64,000 nt of DNA from DSUN01 sp035527715 (GCA_035527715.1 DATKZY010000258.1:13982-77981), one strand, 5' to 3'; counted from the stretch's first letter, positions 7,568 through 16,079 are shown. The notes: a model not told the origin generated them from the sequence alone. Program-made: numbers and translations.

Positions 7568-8467
7568 TCACCGGCTGAGGAGGCGGCCCATGAAGAGGCG
7601 CAGGAAGGCCGCGGAGTCCACGTCGAGGCACACGCTGGCGTTGGGCGTGTCGCTCCGCGTGGCGACGGTGAAGGCGCGGGTGAACTCGCCGCGGGTCTCG
7701 ACGACGACCTTGCGCGGCTCCACGGTGACCAGCTCGGGGCGGAAGGCCACGGCGACGGCGAGCGGGTCGTGGAGGATGGGGCACTTGCGCTTGCGCTGGC
7801 CGTCGGCCGAGCCGCTCCAGCCGGCGACCATGGCGTCGAGCAGTTGCGTGGCGGCGGAGCCATGGGTGGCGAGGGCCTCGACGTCGGCCTCGGCCATCTG
7901 GCACTTCATCGTGACGTCGAGGCCGACGAGGGTGGTGGGGATGCCGGACTCGAAGCAGATGCGCGCGGCCTCGGGGTCGCAGCGGATGTTCCACTCGGCC
8001 TGCTGGCGGCCGACGACGCCGCCCATGACGACCAGGCGCGCCTGGCGGGCGAGGCGCGGGTCGCGCAGGAGGGCGATGGCCATGTTGGTCATGGCGCCGA
8101 TGGTGATGACGACGAGGCGGCCCGCGGCCTCGTGGGCCGTGCGGCGGATCAGCTCGTCGGCGGGGTGGCCCGAGGGCTGGGGCAGCGCCTCGCCGTCGTC
8201 GAGCACGACGGCCTGGTTGGGCACGTGGGTGGGCAGCGTGCCCATGAGCGGGGCGCCGCGGCCGGTGCCCACGGGGATGTCGGGCCGGCCATAGGTCGCC
8301 AGCAGCTTGAGGGCGAGGCGGGTGCGCGTCGCCACGTCGCCGTAGACGGTGGTCACCGCCCGCAGGTCCACCTCGGGCGAGGTCAGGGCCAGCGCCAGGG
8401 CCAGGGCGTCGTCTATGTCGTCGCCGATGTCGGTGTCGATCAGGATGGGCAGGGGGCGGTCGGGCAT
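7568..8467 (-). CDS. Inosine-uridine preferring nucleoside hydrolase family protein
   Basis: A 299-residue cytoplasmic hydrolase expected to cleave N-ribosidic bonds of nucleosides. The calcium and ribose site is plain at the N-terminus: ILIDTDIGDDIDDALALALA (DTDxGxDDxxAL). Family landmarks continue with ALKLLATYGRPDIPVGTG, LVVITIGAMTNMAIAL, VVMGGVV, EWNIRCDPEAA and the C-terminal LHDPLAVAVAF. The ATG shares its A with the coaB stop (TGATG), so the gene is translated as the last member of the coa operon. Base specificity cannot be read from the sequence. Confidence 0.92.
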   Translation of the reverse strand: MPDRPLPILIDTDIGDDIDDALALALALTSPEVDLRAVTTVYGDVATRTRLALKLLATYGRPDIPVGTGRGAPLMGTLPTHVPNQAVVLDDGEALPQPSGHPADELIRRTAHEAAGRLVVITIGAMTNMAIALLRDPRLARQARLVVMGGVVGRQQAEWNIRCDPEAARICFESGIPTTLVGLDVTMKCQMAEADVEALATHGSAATQLLDAMVAGWSGSADGQRKRKCPILHDPLAVAVAFRPELVTVEPRKVVVETRGEFTRAFTVATRSDTPNASVCLDVDSAAFLRLFMGRLLSR

Positions 8468-9102
8468 CAGGCGTCTCTCCTTCGCTCGGCGACGAGGCGT
8501 TCGACGATCTCGACCAGGCGCTCGGCGATGGCCTCCTTCGGCAGGTCGTCGAGGACTTCGCGGGTGTCGTCGGGGTACAGGACGTGGACGGTGGAGCGCT
8601 CGGCGGCGATGGCCTCGGGGGTGTTGGCGACGATGAGGTCGAGGTGCTTGTCGTGCAGCTTTCGCCGGGCGTTGTTGTCCAGGTCGTGGGCCTCGAGTGC
8701 GAAGCCGACGAGGACCTGGGTGGTGCGGTGGCTGGCCAGCTCGGCCAGGATGTCGGGGGCGCTCACGAGGCGCAGGCTGAGGGGCTTGGGGGACTTCTTC
8801 ATCTTGCCCTTGACGCGGCGTGCGGGGCGGAAGTCGGCGGGCGCCGCGGCCATGATGAGGGCGTCGGCCTTCGGGAACTCCTCGCGGCAGCGCGCGAGCA
8901 TGTCGGCGGTGGACACGACGTCGCGCACGCAGGATGGGGGCGGGGCGACCTCGAGCGGCCCGCAGATGAGGACGACCTCGTGGCCGCGCCCCACGGCGGC
9001 CCGGGCGATGGCGCAGCCCATGCGCCCGGTCGAGGCGTTGCTGAGGAATCGCACGTCGTCAAGGTACTCGCGGGTTGGCCCCGCGGTGATGAGGAGGCGC
9101 AT
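8467..9102 (-). CDS. coaB: Phosphopantothenate-cysteine ligase, stand-alone CoaB
   Basis: A 211-residue protein equal to the C-terminal half of bifunctional CoaBC. It couples 4'-phosphopantothenate to cysteine with CTP or ATP in coenzyme A synthesis. Landmarks are LLITAGPTREYLDDVRFLSN, NASTGRMGCAIARAA, MAAAPADFRP, the lysine-rich KGKMKKSPKPLSLRLV segment, and VGFALEAHDLDNNARRKL with LDLIVAN. The decarboxylase half is a separate gene just upstream, with a 24-base gap. The split is less common than the fused form but is known in several phyla. Confidence 0.93.
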   Translation of the reverse strand: MRLLITAGPTREYLDDVRFLSNASTGRMGCAIARAAVGRGHEVVLICGPLEVAPPPSCVRDVVSTADMLARCREEFPKADALIMAAAPADFRPARRVKGKMKKSPKPLSLRLVSAPDILAELASHRTTQVLVGFALEAHDLDNNARRKLHDKHLDLIVANTPEAIAAERSTVHVLYPDDTREVLDDLPKEAIAERLVEIVERLVAERRRDA

Positions 9103-9126
9103 GGCGGGTCCCCTGGCCGGCGAGGC

Positions 9127-9681
9127 TCACGCGAGGGCGGCCTCGGCGGCTTCCAGAATGGTGTCGAGGTCGGCGAGGCGGCCGGCGCCCGTCTCGCCGC
9201 AGGCGAGCCGGCCCGCCTCGGGCTCCACGATGCGGTAGCCCAGCTCGCGCAGGCGCGCGACGTTGTGCTGGACGACTCGGTTCGCCCACATGCGGTGGTT
9301 CATGGCCGGGGCGAGCACGGTCGGGCACTGGAGGCTCAGGAGCGTGGTCGTGAGCGCGTCGTCGGCGATGCCCGCGGCCACCTTGCCCAGGAGGTTGGCC
9401 GTGGCCGGCGCCACGATGGCCAGCTCGGCCTTCTGGGCGAGGGCCACGTGGGCGGCCTCGTAGCGCTCCGGCGGCTCGAAGAGGTCGGCGATCACCCGCC
9501 GCCCGCTCAGCACGGCGAAGGTGAGGGGCTGGACGAAGCGGGTGGCGGCCCGGGTCATGACGACGGTGACGGCGGCCCCGCGCTGGCGGAGGCGCGACAC
9601 GAGCTCGGCAGCCTTGTAGGCCGCGATGCCGCCGGTGACGCCGACGACGATCTCGCGGGATTCGAGCGGGTCGCTGGCCAT
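9127..9681 (-). CDS. coaC: Phosphopantothenoylcysteine decarboxylase, stand-alone CoaC
   Basis: A 184-residue flavoprotein of the HFCD family that makes 4'-phosphopantetheine in CoA biosynthesis. Sequence landmarks are VVGVTGGIAAYKAAELVSRL, an EAAHVALAQKAELAIVAPATA segment holding the active histidine, the PAMNHRMW substrate clamp, and LACGETGAGRLA with the catalytic cysteine. It covers only the N-terminal half of a usual CoaBC. The gene lies between rpoZ and coaB on the same strand, matching the gmk-rpoZ-coaBC order common in bacteria. Confidence 0.93.
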   Translation of the reverse strand: MASDPLESREIVVGVTGGIAAYKAAELVSRLRQRGAAVTVVMTRAATRFVQPLTFAVLSGRRVIADLFEPPERYEAAHVALAQKAELAIVAPATANLLGKVAAGIADDALTTTLLSLQCPTVLAPAMNHRMWANRVVQHNVARLRELGYRIVEPEAGRLACGETGAGRLADLDTILEAAEAALA

Positions 9682-9735
9682 GGTGCGGGCCTCGCCTGTC
9701 GTCGCGGGTCGCGGGCCTCCCGCGTTCCGCGAGGA

Positions 9736-9981
9736 CTAGCCCTCCTGGACGATCGGGCCGTTCTGGTCTTCGCTCTCGCGGGGGGCGGTGAGCCTGGGCA
9801 CGAGGCGCACGAAGTCGGCCTCGATCTCCTTGAGGGCCGAGTACAGCAGGTTGTTGCCCTCGGCCTCCACCAGCGGCTGCGAGCCGCGGTTGATGTCCAC
9901 GAGCCGTTTCATGACGAGCGACGCGAGCTTGAATCGGCCGCCCACCTTCCGAGAGAGTCGATCGATCCTGGCTTCATCCAT
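9736..9981 (-). CDS. rpoZ: RNA polymerase omega subunit
   Basis: An 81-residue protein. KVGGRFKLASLVMKRLVDIN corresponds to the conserved omega core (usually KxxxRFxLxxLxxxRAxQL), followed by a NNLLYSALKEIEADFV segment similar to the KPxxIALxEI helix. It assists assembly of the beta-prime subunit. Position directly after gmk, whose last 8 bases overlap this gene, supports the call. The C-terminal 25 residues are acidic and variable. Confidence 0.85.
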   Translation of the reverse strand: MDEARIDRLSRKVGGRFKLASLVMKRLVDINRGSQPLVEAEGNNLLYSALKEIEADFVRLVPRLTAPRESEDQNGPIVQEG

Positions 9982-10603
9982 CGAGTGTGTGCCTCCGGTC
10001 CTCGGGCCGTCCGCTGCGGGAGAGAATCGCGCGGAGCTCGGCCACGGTGCGTTCGAGATCGTCGTTGACGACGCAGTAGTCGTAGTGCTCCTTGAACTGG
10101 CGCTCGGCCGGGGCGGTGGCCCGGCGCTTCTGCTGCTCCTCCTGGCCCTCGGTGCCGCGCCCGGCGAGACGCTGCTCCAGGGTCGCGTCGGGCGCGTCCA
10201 CGAAGACCAGCAGGGCGTCGGGGCAGTTGGCCCTCACCTGCAGGGCGCCCTGCACGTCAATCACCAGCAGGCGGCTCTCGCCGGCCCGCAGGGCCTCCTC
10301 GACGGGCCGCCGCGGCGTGCCGTAGAGATGGCCGTGGACGCGCGCGTGCTCGAGGAGCTCGCCGCGCGCCAGCCGCCGCCGGAACTCGGCCTCGGACACG
10401 AAAAAATAGTCCCGCCCGTCCACTTCGTCGGGCCGGGCCGGGCGCGTGGTGGCCGACACCGAGCGCCGGATGCCCAGGGCGCTGCACAGGTGCTGGGCCA
10501 CCGTGGTCTTGCCTGCCCCGGCCGGCCCGGAGAGCACCACGAGGCGCCCTCGCGTCGCCGCGGGCTCCTGTGCTTCGTGTTTCGCTGCCCGGTCGTTGCC
10601 CAC
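9974..10603 (-). CDS. gmk: Guanylate kinase
   Basis: A 209-residue enzyme converting GMP to GDP. It has the P-loop LVVLSGPAGAGKTTVAQHL, the GMP-binding SVSATTRPARPDEVDGRDYFF, EHARVHGHLYGTP, LLVIDVQGALQVR and VDAPDATLEQRLAGRG, followed by YDYCVVNDDLERTVAELRAIL. The first 18 residues precede the P-loop and are variable. Overlap with rpoZ and a 7-base gap to yicC show one transcription unit. Confidence 0.96.
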   Translation of the reverse strand: MGNDRAAKHEAQEPAATRGRLVVLSGPAGAGKTTVAQHLCSALGIRRSVSATTRPARPDEVDGRDYFFVSEAEFRRRLARGELLEHARVHGHLYGTPRRPVEEALRAGESRLLVIDVQGALQVRANCPDALLVFVDAPDATLEQRLAGRGTEGQEEQQKRRATAPAERQFKEHYDYCVVNDDLERTVAELRAILSRSGRPEDRRHTLDG

Positions 10604-10610
10604 CAGCGCG

Positions 10611-11495
10611 CTACTCGATGTTCATCACTTGCTCGCGGACCTTGTCCACCTCGCCGTGGAGCGCCACGATCTGCTGCGCGAGGGCGGCGCCGGCCACTTT
10701 GGCGCTCAGGGTGCTGGCCTCGCGCTGGATTTCCTGCGAGAGGAACTCGAGGCGCCGCCCGACCGGCTCGCCCTGGTCGAGCGCCTCGCGCAGTTGCTTG
10801 ACGTGCGACCGCAGCCGGGCGATCTCCTCGGCCACGTTCGAGCGGTCCGCGTAGATGGCCGCCTCGCGGGCCAGGTCCTGCTCGCCCACCGCGATGCCCG
10901 TGTTGGCGAGCAGGCGGTTCACCCGGTCCACGACACGCTGCCTGTGATCCTCGACGGCGGCCGGCTGGGCCGCGTCAATCTCGTCCACCAGCCTCTCGAT
11001 GGCCTCGGCGTGGCGCAGCAGCTCGTCGCGCAGGTGGCCGCCCTCGGCCCGGCGCATCTGGTCAATCTCGTCCAGCGCCGCGTCGAGCGCGGTCAGCACG
11101 TGGTCCCGGAGGGCCTTCGCCTCGGCCTCGGTCAACTCCCCGGGATCGAGCACGCCCGGCAGCGCCACCACGGCTTCGGCCGAGAGCACCACGGGGACGC
11201 CGTACGCGTCGCCGGCCTCGCGGAGCTGTCGCGCGTAGCCGGCCAGGGCCTCGCGGTTCAGCGGCCGGGCCGCCCGGGCGCCGGTGAGCTCGAGGCGGAT
11301 GGCCAGCTCGACCGAGCCGCGGGCGATCCGCTCGCGGATGCGCTTCTCGAGGTCGCGCTCGGCCGGGCCCAGCTCGTGCGGCACGCGCGACGTGAGTTTG
11401 AAGTACCGGCCGTTGACCGAGCGGATCTCGACCACGACGATCCACCCGCCGCCTTCCCATCGAGCCTGTCCGTAGCCCGTCATGCTTCGTGTCAC
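10611..11495 (-). CDS. YicC/YloC-family endoribonuclease
   Basis: A 294-residue member of the YicC family, shown in other bacteria to be an endoribonuclease. Family signatures are TRSMTGYGQARWE at the N-terminus, VEIRSVNGRYFKL, and the C-terminal domain with GRRLEFLSQEIQREASTLSAK. I take GTG 11493-11495 as start (VTRSMTGYG, matching the usual MxxSMTGYG) because it overlaps the secG stop as GTGA, a coupling arrangement repeated in this window. The product acts in the cytoplasm and is cotranscribed with gmk and rpoZ. Confidence 0.92.
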   Translation of the reverse strand: MTRSMTGYGQARWEGGGWIVVVEIRSVNGRYFKLTSRVPHELGPAERDLEKRIRERIARGSVELAIRLELTGARAARPLNREALAGYARQLREAGDAYGVPVVLSAEAVVALPGVLDPGELTEAEAKALRDHVLTALDAALDEIDQMRRAEGGHLRDELLRHAEAIERLVDEIDAAQPAAVEDHRQRVVDRVNRLLANTGIAVGEQDLAREAAIYADRSNVAEEIARLRSHVKQLREALDQGEPVGRRLEFLSQEIQREASTLSAKVAGAALAQQIVALHGEVDKVREQVMNIE

Positions 11496-12010
11496 GGGGT
11501 CGTCCTGGGTGCTGTGGAGGTGGCCGGAGCGGCCTTGGGGGCCGCGGGCGTGCCCGTCGTGGCCTTCGAGGCCGGCGCGGTCGCCGTGGTGGCCTTGGGA
11601 CCCGCGGGCGTTGCCGTGGTGGCCTTGGAGGCGTCGGGCGGCTTGGGGGCGCCGTCCTTGGGCTGGCCCTCCGGGGTGTCCGGCGTGGCCTTCGTGTCCG
11701 GCGTGCCGGTGCCTTCCACCGCGGCTCCGCTGTCTTTGGGCCGGCCGGGGTCCATGATTTGTCTCGGGCGCGTCATGGCGCTGATGAAGATGGCGGTCAC
11801 GAAGAAGATGGTGGCCATGATGCCGGTGATTCGGGGCAGGCCGGTCCTGGGGCCGAGGGCGGACTCGGCCGCTCCGCCGCCGCCGCCGAGCATGCCCGAC
11901 AGGCCGCCGCCGCGGCCCGACTGGAGCAGCACGATCAGCACCAGCAGGAGCGAGTCCGTGATGAACACGATCCACAGGAGCGTGAGAAAGAGCTCTTTCA
12001 ACCGACGCAC
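11492..12010 (-). CDS. secG: Preprotein translocase subunit SecG with long low-complexity tail
   Basis: A 172-residue inner membrane protein. Two membrane helices (TLLWIVFITDSLLLVLIVLL and GIMATIFFVTAIFISAM) flank the SecG loop LLQSGRGGGLSGMLGGGGG. Ordinary SecG ends soon after helix 2; here a tail of roughly 90 residues follows, rich in K-A-T-T-A-T-P blocks repeated with variation. The tail is cytoplasmic or periplasmic depending on topology and has no known domain. The gene sits between tpiA and yicC, with tpiA-secG neighbourhood common in bacteria. Confidence 0.9.
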   Translation of the reverse strand: MRRLKELFLTLLWIVFITDSLLLVLIVLLQSGRGGGLSGMLGGGGGAAESALGPRTGLPRITGIMATIFFVTAIFISAMTRPRQIMDPGRPKDSGAAVEGTGTPDTKATPDTPEGQPKDGAPKPPDASKATTATPAGPKATTATAPASKATTGTPAAPKAAPATSTAPRTTP

Positions 12011-12045
12011 TCCTTCACATGGGACCGGGCCGCGGCCTGGGCCGC

Positions 12046-12795
12046 TCAGGCCCTGACGATCTGGACGAAGTCCTCGACCTTGAGGCTGGCGCCGCCGACG
12101 AGTGCGCCGTCAATGTCGGCCTCGGCGACCAGGGCCTTGGCGTTGCCGGGCTTCACGCTGCCGCCGTAGAGGATGCGCGTGGCGTTCGCCACCGGGGCGC
12201 CGAACAGCTCGGCCAGCAGGGCGCGGATCATCGCGTGCATCTCGTTGGCCTGCTGCGGCGTGGCCGTGCGCCCCGTGCCGATGGCCCACACGGGCTCGTA
12301 GGCGAGCGTGATGCGCTCCATGTCCTCGGCGCCGAAGCCGTCGAGGCACGCCCGCATCTGGGCGCTCACCACGGCCTGGGCACTGCCCGCGTCGCGCTCG
12401 GCCAGGTGCTCGCCCACGCACAGGATCGGCCTGAGCCCGGCGGCGAGGGCGGCACGCAGCTTGTGGTTCAGGAACGCGTCGTTCTCGGCGAACAGGTCGC
12501 GGCGCTCGGAGTGGCCCACGATGACCCAGCGGCAGCCGACGCTGGCGAGCATGGCCGCGGAGACCTCGCCCGTGAAGGCGCCCTGCGGCTCGGGATGCAG
12601 GTTCTGGGCGCCGACCTCGAGGGTCGAGGTCTCCGCCGCGTCGCACACGTCGGCCAGGAACGGGTAGGGCGGGAACAGCACCACGTCGCGGTCCGCCACG
12701 TCGGCCAGCTCGCGCTTCAGCCCTGCCGCGAGCTGGATCGCGCCGCGGAGGTCCAGGTGCATCTTCCAGTTGCCGGCCATCAGCAGTCGTCGCAT
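12046..12795 (-). CDS. tpiA: Triosephosphate isomerase
   Basis: The 249-residue glycolytic isomerase interconverts dihydroxyacetone phosphate and glyceraldehyde 3-phosphate. Start MRRLLMAGNWKMHL carries the catalytic lysine. GHSERRDLF carries the histidine, AYEPVWAIGTG the catalytic glutamate, and ILYGGSVKPGNA with VGGASLK binds phosphate. Length and motif spacing are standard. It lies 41 bases downstream of pheA and 35 bases upstream of secG on the same strand. Confidence 0.97.
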   Translation of the reverse strand: MRRLLMAGNWKMHLDLRGAIQLAAGLKRELADVADRDVVLFPPYPFLADVCDAAETSTLEVGAQNLHPEPQGAFTGEVSAAMLASVGCRWVIVGHSERRDLFAENDAFLNHKLRAALAAGLRPILCVGEHLAERDAGSAQAVVSAQMRACLDGFGAEDMERITLAYEPVWAIGTGRTATPQQANEMHAMIRALLAELFGAPVANATRILYGGSVKPGNAKALVAEADIDGALVGGASLKVEDFVQIVRA

Positions 12796-12836
12796 CACGT
12801 TCTCCCAACTGGGCGCGTCGGCGGCCCGCCCCGACG

Positions 12837-13952
12837 TCACTCGACGGACACCGTGGCGTCGGCGAGCGGGTACGAGCCGAGGACCTGGAGGTAGTTGCAG
12901 GCCTTGTGGACCTGCTCGATGGTGCGCCGCACGGCCTCGTCTTCCTGGTGCCCCTCGAAGTCCACGAAGAAGTAGTACTCCCAGGCATTGCGCTTCGAGG
13001 GGCGCGACTCGATGCGCGTGAGGCTGATGCCGTTGGCCCGGAACGGCTCGAGGGCCTCCACGAGCGCGCCCGCGCGGTGGGCCACGGAGAGCACGAGCGA
13101 CGTCTTGTCGCGCCCGCTCGGCGCGCACGACTCCTGGCCGAGCACGACGAAGCGGGTGACGTTTCGGGCCACGTCCTCGATGTTCTTGTGGAGAATGGTC
13201 AGGCCGTAGGTGGTCGCGGCGGCGGAGTGGGCGATGGCGGCCGCCCCGGCCTCCTGGGCGGCGACCTCGCAGGCCCGCGCCGTGCTCGACACCGAGATCA
13301 GCTCGGCGTCGGGATAGTGCTCGCTCAGCCAGCGCCCGCACTGCGCGAAGACCTGCGGCTTCGAGTAGACCTTCTCGATCACCGTCTCCCGGCTCGGCGC
13401 CATCAGGCAGTGGTGCACTTCCATCAGCAGTTCCGAGCAGATCTGGAGGCTGTAGGTCATGAACCCATCCAGCGTGTCCGTCACCCCGCCGTCAATCGAG
13501 TTTTCCACGGGCACCACGCCCAGGTTGGCGGCGCCCCGGGCCACCGCGCGGAAAATGCCCAGGATGTCGCGGCTCGGGATATACTCCACCGAGCCGCCGA
13601 ACTTCGCCTGGGCCGCCAGGTGGCTGAACGTGCTCTGGGGGCCGAGGTAGGCCACCTTCAGCGGATGCTCCAGCGCGATGCACGCCGACATGACCTCGCG
13701 GAAGATGGCCCGCACCGCGCTGGCGGGCAGGGGGCCCTGGTTGAGCTCGCACGCGCGGCGCAACACCTCGATCTCCCGCAACGGCGCGTAGACCTGCGCG
13801 CTGTTGCGCCGCTTCAGGTTGCCGATCTCCACCACCACGCTCGCGCGCTGGTTCAGCAATTCGACTACCTGCGCATCTATCTCGTCAATGCGGCGACGGA
13901 GTCCGTCAATGGAGGTAGGCTTTTCGCTCGCCAAGGGCAAAGACTCTCCCAC
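12837..13952 (-). CDS. pheA: Chorismate mutase / prephenate dehydratase (P-protein)
   Basis: A 371-residue bifunctional enzyme of phenylalanine synthesis. Residues about 12-95 form an AroQ chorismate mutase (SIDGLRRRIDEIDAQVVELLNQR, LKRRN). A prephenate dehydratase domain follows (VAYLGPQSTFSH, GVVPVENSIDGGVTDTLDG, the TRF motif in NVTRFVVLG), and then an ACT domain (LVEALEPFRANGISLTRIESRP) for phenylalanine feedback. I choose GTG 13950-13952 because GGAGG lies six bases upstream. The longer ATG starts lie at or before the transcription start predicted from the promoter at 14006-14034. Confidence 0.95.
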   Translation of the reverse strand: MGESLPLASEKPTSIDGLRRRIDEIDAQVVELLNQRASVVVEIGNLKRRNSAQVYAPLREIEVLRRACELNQGPLPASAVRAIFREVMSACIALEHPLKVAYLGPQSTFSHLAAQAKFGGSVEYIPSRDILGIFRAVARGAANLGVVPVENSIDGGVTDTLDGFMTYSLQICSELLMEVHHCLMAPSRETVIEKVYSKPQVFAQCGRWLSEHYPDAELISVSSTARACEVAAQEAGAAAIAHSAAATTYGLTILHKNIEDVARNVTRFVVLGQESCAPSGRDKTSLVLSVAHRAGALVEALEPFRANGISLTRIESRPSKRNAWEYYFFVDFEGHQEDEAVRRTIEQVHKACNYLQVLGSYPLADATVSVE

Positions 13953-14005
13953 GCTCTGCCTCCGCAGAGTCCGCTGCGTGCGGGCACCAATCCCGCGAAA
14001 CATAT

Positions 14006-14034
14006 ATTTAATCACGGGATGGCGGTAAAGTCAA
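14006..14034 (-). promoter_or_regulatory. Promoter for the pheA-tpiA-secG-yicC-gmk-rpoZ-coa unit
   Basis: Minus-strand TTGACT (14029-14034), 17-base spacer, TTAAAT (14006-14011) in an A/T-rich patch that stands out from the GC-rich surroundings. It fixes the pheA start at the downstream GTG and probably drives the whole housekeeping series. Confidence 0.65.
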
Positions 14035-14175
14035 GCGGTTTTTTGGCTTGAGCAGAGCAGAGGCAGACATGCCCAGGCGCTCCAACGGCGGTCTCCCGCC
14101 GCCGGGGCGCGTCGCCCGGGGCATGACGAGCAGGTGGGAACGCGGAGAGGTCCACGCCGCGCGCCGTCTGCCTTG

Positions 14176-14613
14176 CTACTGCGCCGCTTCGAGAAGGCGG
14201 CGGACCTGGCGGCGGCCGAGCTTGCGCAACGCCACCAGCCCGGCCTTCTTCCCGGGGGTCGGCCGGCTGCGGCCCTGTTCCCAGAAGACCACCGCGGCCG
14301 ACGTGACGCCCAGGAGCTTCCCCAGGGCCGCCTGCGAGAGGCCGAGGCGCTTGCGCAGCTTCTTCACCAGCCCGCCCGAGATGCGGGCCTTCTTGACCTC
14401 GGCCGGGTCGGCCTCCAGGCGCGTGGCCTCCTTCGCACGCTTCGCGGCGAAGTCCTTGGCGATCCCCTCGAACGACCGCACGGCCTTCGAGAGTTCGGCC
14501 ACCACACGCTTCAGGCGCCGCACCTCGCGCGCCAGCGGCTGGCACGCGGTGCGGACCTGTTTCTTCGCCAGCCGCACGATCTCCGTGCGCAGAACAGTCT
14601 CAATCTTTCCCAT
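14176..14613 (-). CDS. Helix-turn-helix (Xre-type) DNA-binding protein
   Basis: A 145-residue basic protein. Residues 1-70 are charged and likely helical or coiled (IVRLAKKQVRTACQPLAREV...). Residues about 75-130 form a Cro/C1-type helix-turn-helix: KKLRKRLGLSQAALGKLLGV then TSAAVVFWEQGRSRPTP. This layout (long N-terminal helix plus Xre HTH) is seen in small regulators whose targets are not known. A GAAAGGG precedes the ATG at a longer than normal distance. No partner toxin is adjacent, so I do not call it an antitoxin. Confidence 0.8.
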   Translation of the reverse strand: MGKIETVLRTEIVRLAKKQVRTACQPLAREVRRLKRVVAELSKAVRSFEGIAKDFAAKRAKEATRLEADPAEVKKARISGGLVKKLRKRLGLSQAALGKLLGVTSAAVVFWEQGRSRPTPGKKAGLVALRKLGRRQVRRLLEAAQ

Positions 14614-14735
14614 TCGCGTATGCCCTTTCAGTTATGCCCTCGCCAACTGTTGAACCACAACGACGCGAGAATGTCAAGGGAACGGGGAAGAAAAGAGCAT
14701 GGCTCCCCATCCCGCTGGGCAGCCGGGTGTTCCTA

Positions 14736-14824
14736 TCGTCCCCCTCCTCGTCCTCGTGCCTCGTCCTCGATTCTCCTGGTTCGCGGCGAGGAGAGTCGAG
14801 GACGAGGACGACGGACGAGGACGA
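14736..14824. repeat. Inverted tandem-repeat element, word TCGTCC(TC)
   Basis: The left arm (14736-14775) is built from TCGTCCTCG-like words and the right arm (14788-14824) from the complementary CGAGGACGA words, around a short spacer. The same word returns at 17761-17831, as a single arm at about 31410-31440, and as a GAC/GAG run at 57443-57475. Confidence 0.8.
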
Positions 14825-14883
14825 TTGGAGCAGAGCGCAGGCCCCGCCGGAACTGGGGGCCGCACTCACCCCTCCACTCCTCC

Positions 14884-14912
14884 TTGACACTCGTCGGCGG
14901 GCCGGGCATACT
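14884..14912 (+). promoter_or_regulatory. Promoter for the cysteine desulfurase/yedF/DUF3343 unit
   Basis: A perfect TTGACA (14884-14889), 17-base spacer, CATACT (14907-14912). The start codon GTG 14943 is about 24 bases beyond the expected transcription start. Confidence 0.7.
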
Positions 14913-14942
14913 GGGGGCAGGAGGCGGCTGGCAGGAACCATC

Positions 14943-16079
14943 GTGAGCTCCACCATCTACCTGGATCACGCGGCAACCTCGTGGCCGAAGCCCGACGCGG
15001 TAGGCGCCCAGATCGCGCGCCTGCTCCGCGAGGTGACCGCCAACCCCGGCCGCAGCGGGCACCGTCCCGCCATCGAGGCCGCGCGCCTGATCTTCGACGT
15101 CCGCACCCGCCTGGCCGCGCTGCTCGGCGTGCCCGACCCGGCCGACCTCGTGTTCACCCGCGGCGCCACGGAGGGGCTGAACCTCGTGCTCAAGGGCCTC
15201 CTGCGGGCCGGCGACCGCGTCGGCGTGTCGCCCCTCGAGCACAACAGCGTGATGCGGCCGCTCACGCGCCTGGCGGCCGAGCGCGGCGTCGTGGTCGAGA
15301 CGCTGCCGGCCGACGCCCTCGGGCGGATTGACGTCGCCGCGGCCTCGCGGCTGGCCGGCAGGTACCGCCTCGTGGCCGTGGCCCACGCCTCGAACGTCGC
15401 CGGCGTGGTCCAGGACGTGCGGGCGCTCGCCAAGGCCCTGCCGGGCACAGCCGTCCTGAGCGACGCGGCGCAAACGGCCGGCGTCCTGCCCATCGCCGTC
15501 GAGGCCGACGGCGTGGCGTTCCTCGCCTGCTCCGCGCACAAGGGGCTGCTCGGCCCCACGGGCGTCGGCGCCTGCTACCTCAGCCCCGGGCACCAGGTCC
15601 TGCCCCTCGTCGAGGGCGGCACGGGGAGCCAGAGCGAATCCATCGAGCACCCCGCCTTTCGCCCGGACCGCTATGAGGCGGGGACGCCGAACCTCCACGG
15701 GATCGCGGGCCTGGGCGGGGGCCTCGAGCACATCGAGCGCCAGGGCCTCCTCGGCGGCCACACGCGGCGCCTCGCGTCGCTGCTCATCGAGGGCCTGCGC
15801 GGCATCCGCGGCGTGCGGCTCTACAGCCCGGCCGACGGCTCGGCGCTGCTCGTGAGCTTCACCATCGAGGGCGTGCCGCCCGACCGCGTGGCGGCCGCCC
15901 TGGAGGCCGGCCATGGGATCCTGTGCCGGCCCGGCCTCCACTGTGCGCCCAGCGCCCACCGCCACCTCGGCACGCTCCCCGCCGGCACCGTGCGCCTCTC
16001 CCCTGGCTTCGGCAACACCGAGGAGGAGATCGAGCAAGCCGTCCGCGCCGTCCACGCCATCGCCGCGAAGAAGCCATGA
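14943..16079 (+). CDS. Cysteine desulfurase family protein (class V aminotransferase, SufS/CsdA-like)
   Basis: A 378-residue PLP enzyme expected to release sulfur (or selenium) from cysteine (selenocysteine). It starts at GTG (VSSTIYLDHAATSWPKP). Motifs are FTRGATEGLNLVLKG, LEHNSVMRPL, LSDAAQTAGVLP, the PLP lysine K200 in CSAHKGLLGPTG, EAGTPNLHGIAGL and the persulfide cysteine C334 in RPGLHCAPSAH. The overall pattern is that of the shorter cysteine desulfurase subfamily typified by TIGR01977. YedF and a DUF3343 protein follow in the same operon, which suggests that sulfur or selenium is handed from this enzyme to those carriers. Confidence 0.9.
   Translation: MSSTIYLDHAATSWPKPDAVGAQIARLLREVTANPGRSGHRPAIEAARLIFDVRTRLAALLGVPDPADLVFTRGATEGLNLVLKGLLRAGDRVGVSPLEHNSVMRPLTRLAAERGVVVETLPADALGRIDVAAASRLAGRYRLVAVAHASNVAGVVQDVRALAKALPGTAVLSDAAQTAGVLPIAVEADGVAFLACSAHKGLLGPTGVGACYLSPGHQVLPLVEGGTGSQSESIEHPAFRPDRYEAGTPNLHGIAGLGGGLEHIERQGLLGGHTRRLASLLIEGLRGIRGVRLYSPADGSALLVSFTIEGVPPDRVAAALEAGHGILCRPGLHCAPSAHRHLGTLPAGTVRLSPGFGNTEEEIEQAVRAVHAIAAKKP

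Larger units (their letters stand above)
14614..14942. other. Intergenic region between divergent HTH and cysteine desulfurase genes
   Basis: This 329-base stretch holds an inverted repeat built from GTCCTC/GAGGAC words (14736-14824) and the cysteine desulfurase promoter (14884-14912). Minus-strand TTGACA at 14672-14677 could be a -35 for the HTH gene, but no matching -10 is visible. I see no gene. Confidence 0.6.

Noticed and set aside
14035..14055. Intrinsic terminator (TCAAGC-loop-GCTTGA with a T-run)
   Set aside because: The T-run is in the loop rather than after the stem, and the stem is only six base pairs; it overlaps the pheA promoter.
14176..14613. Antitoxin of a HigBA-type pair
   Set aside because: The Xre-type domain would fit, but no toxin-like gene is adjacent on either side.
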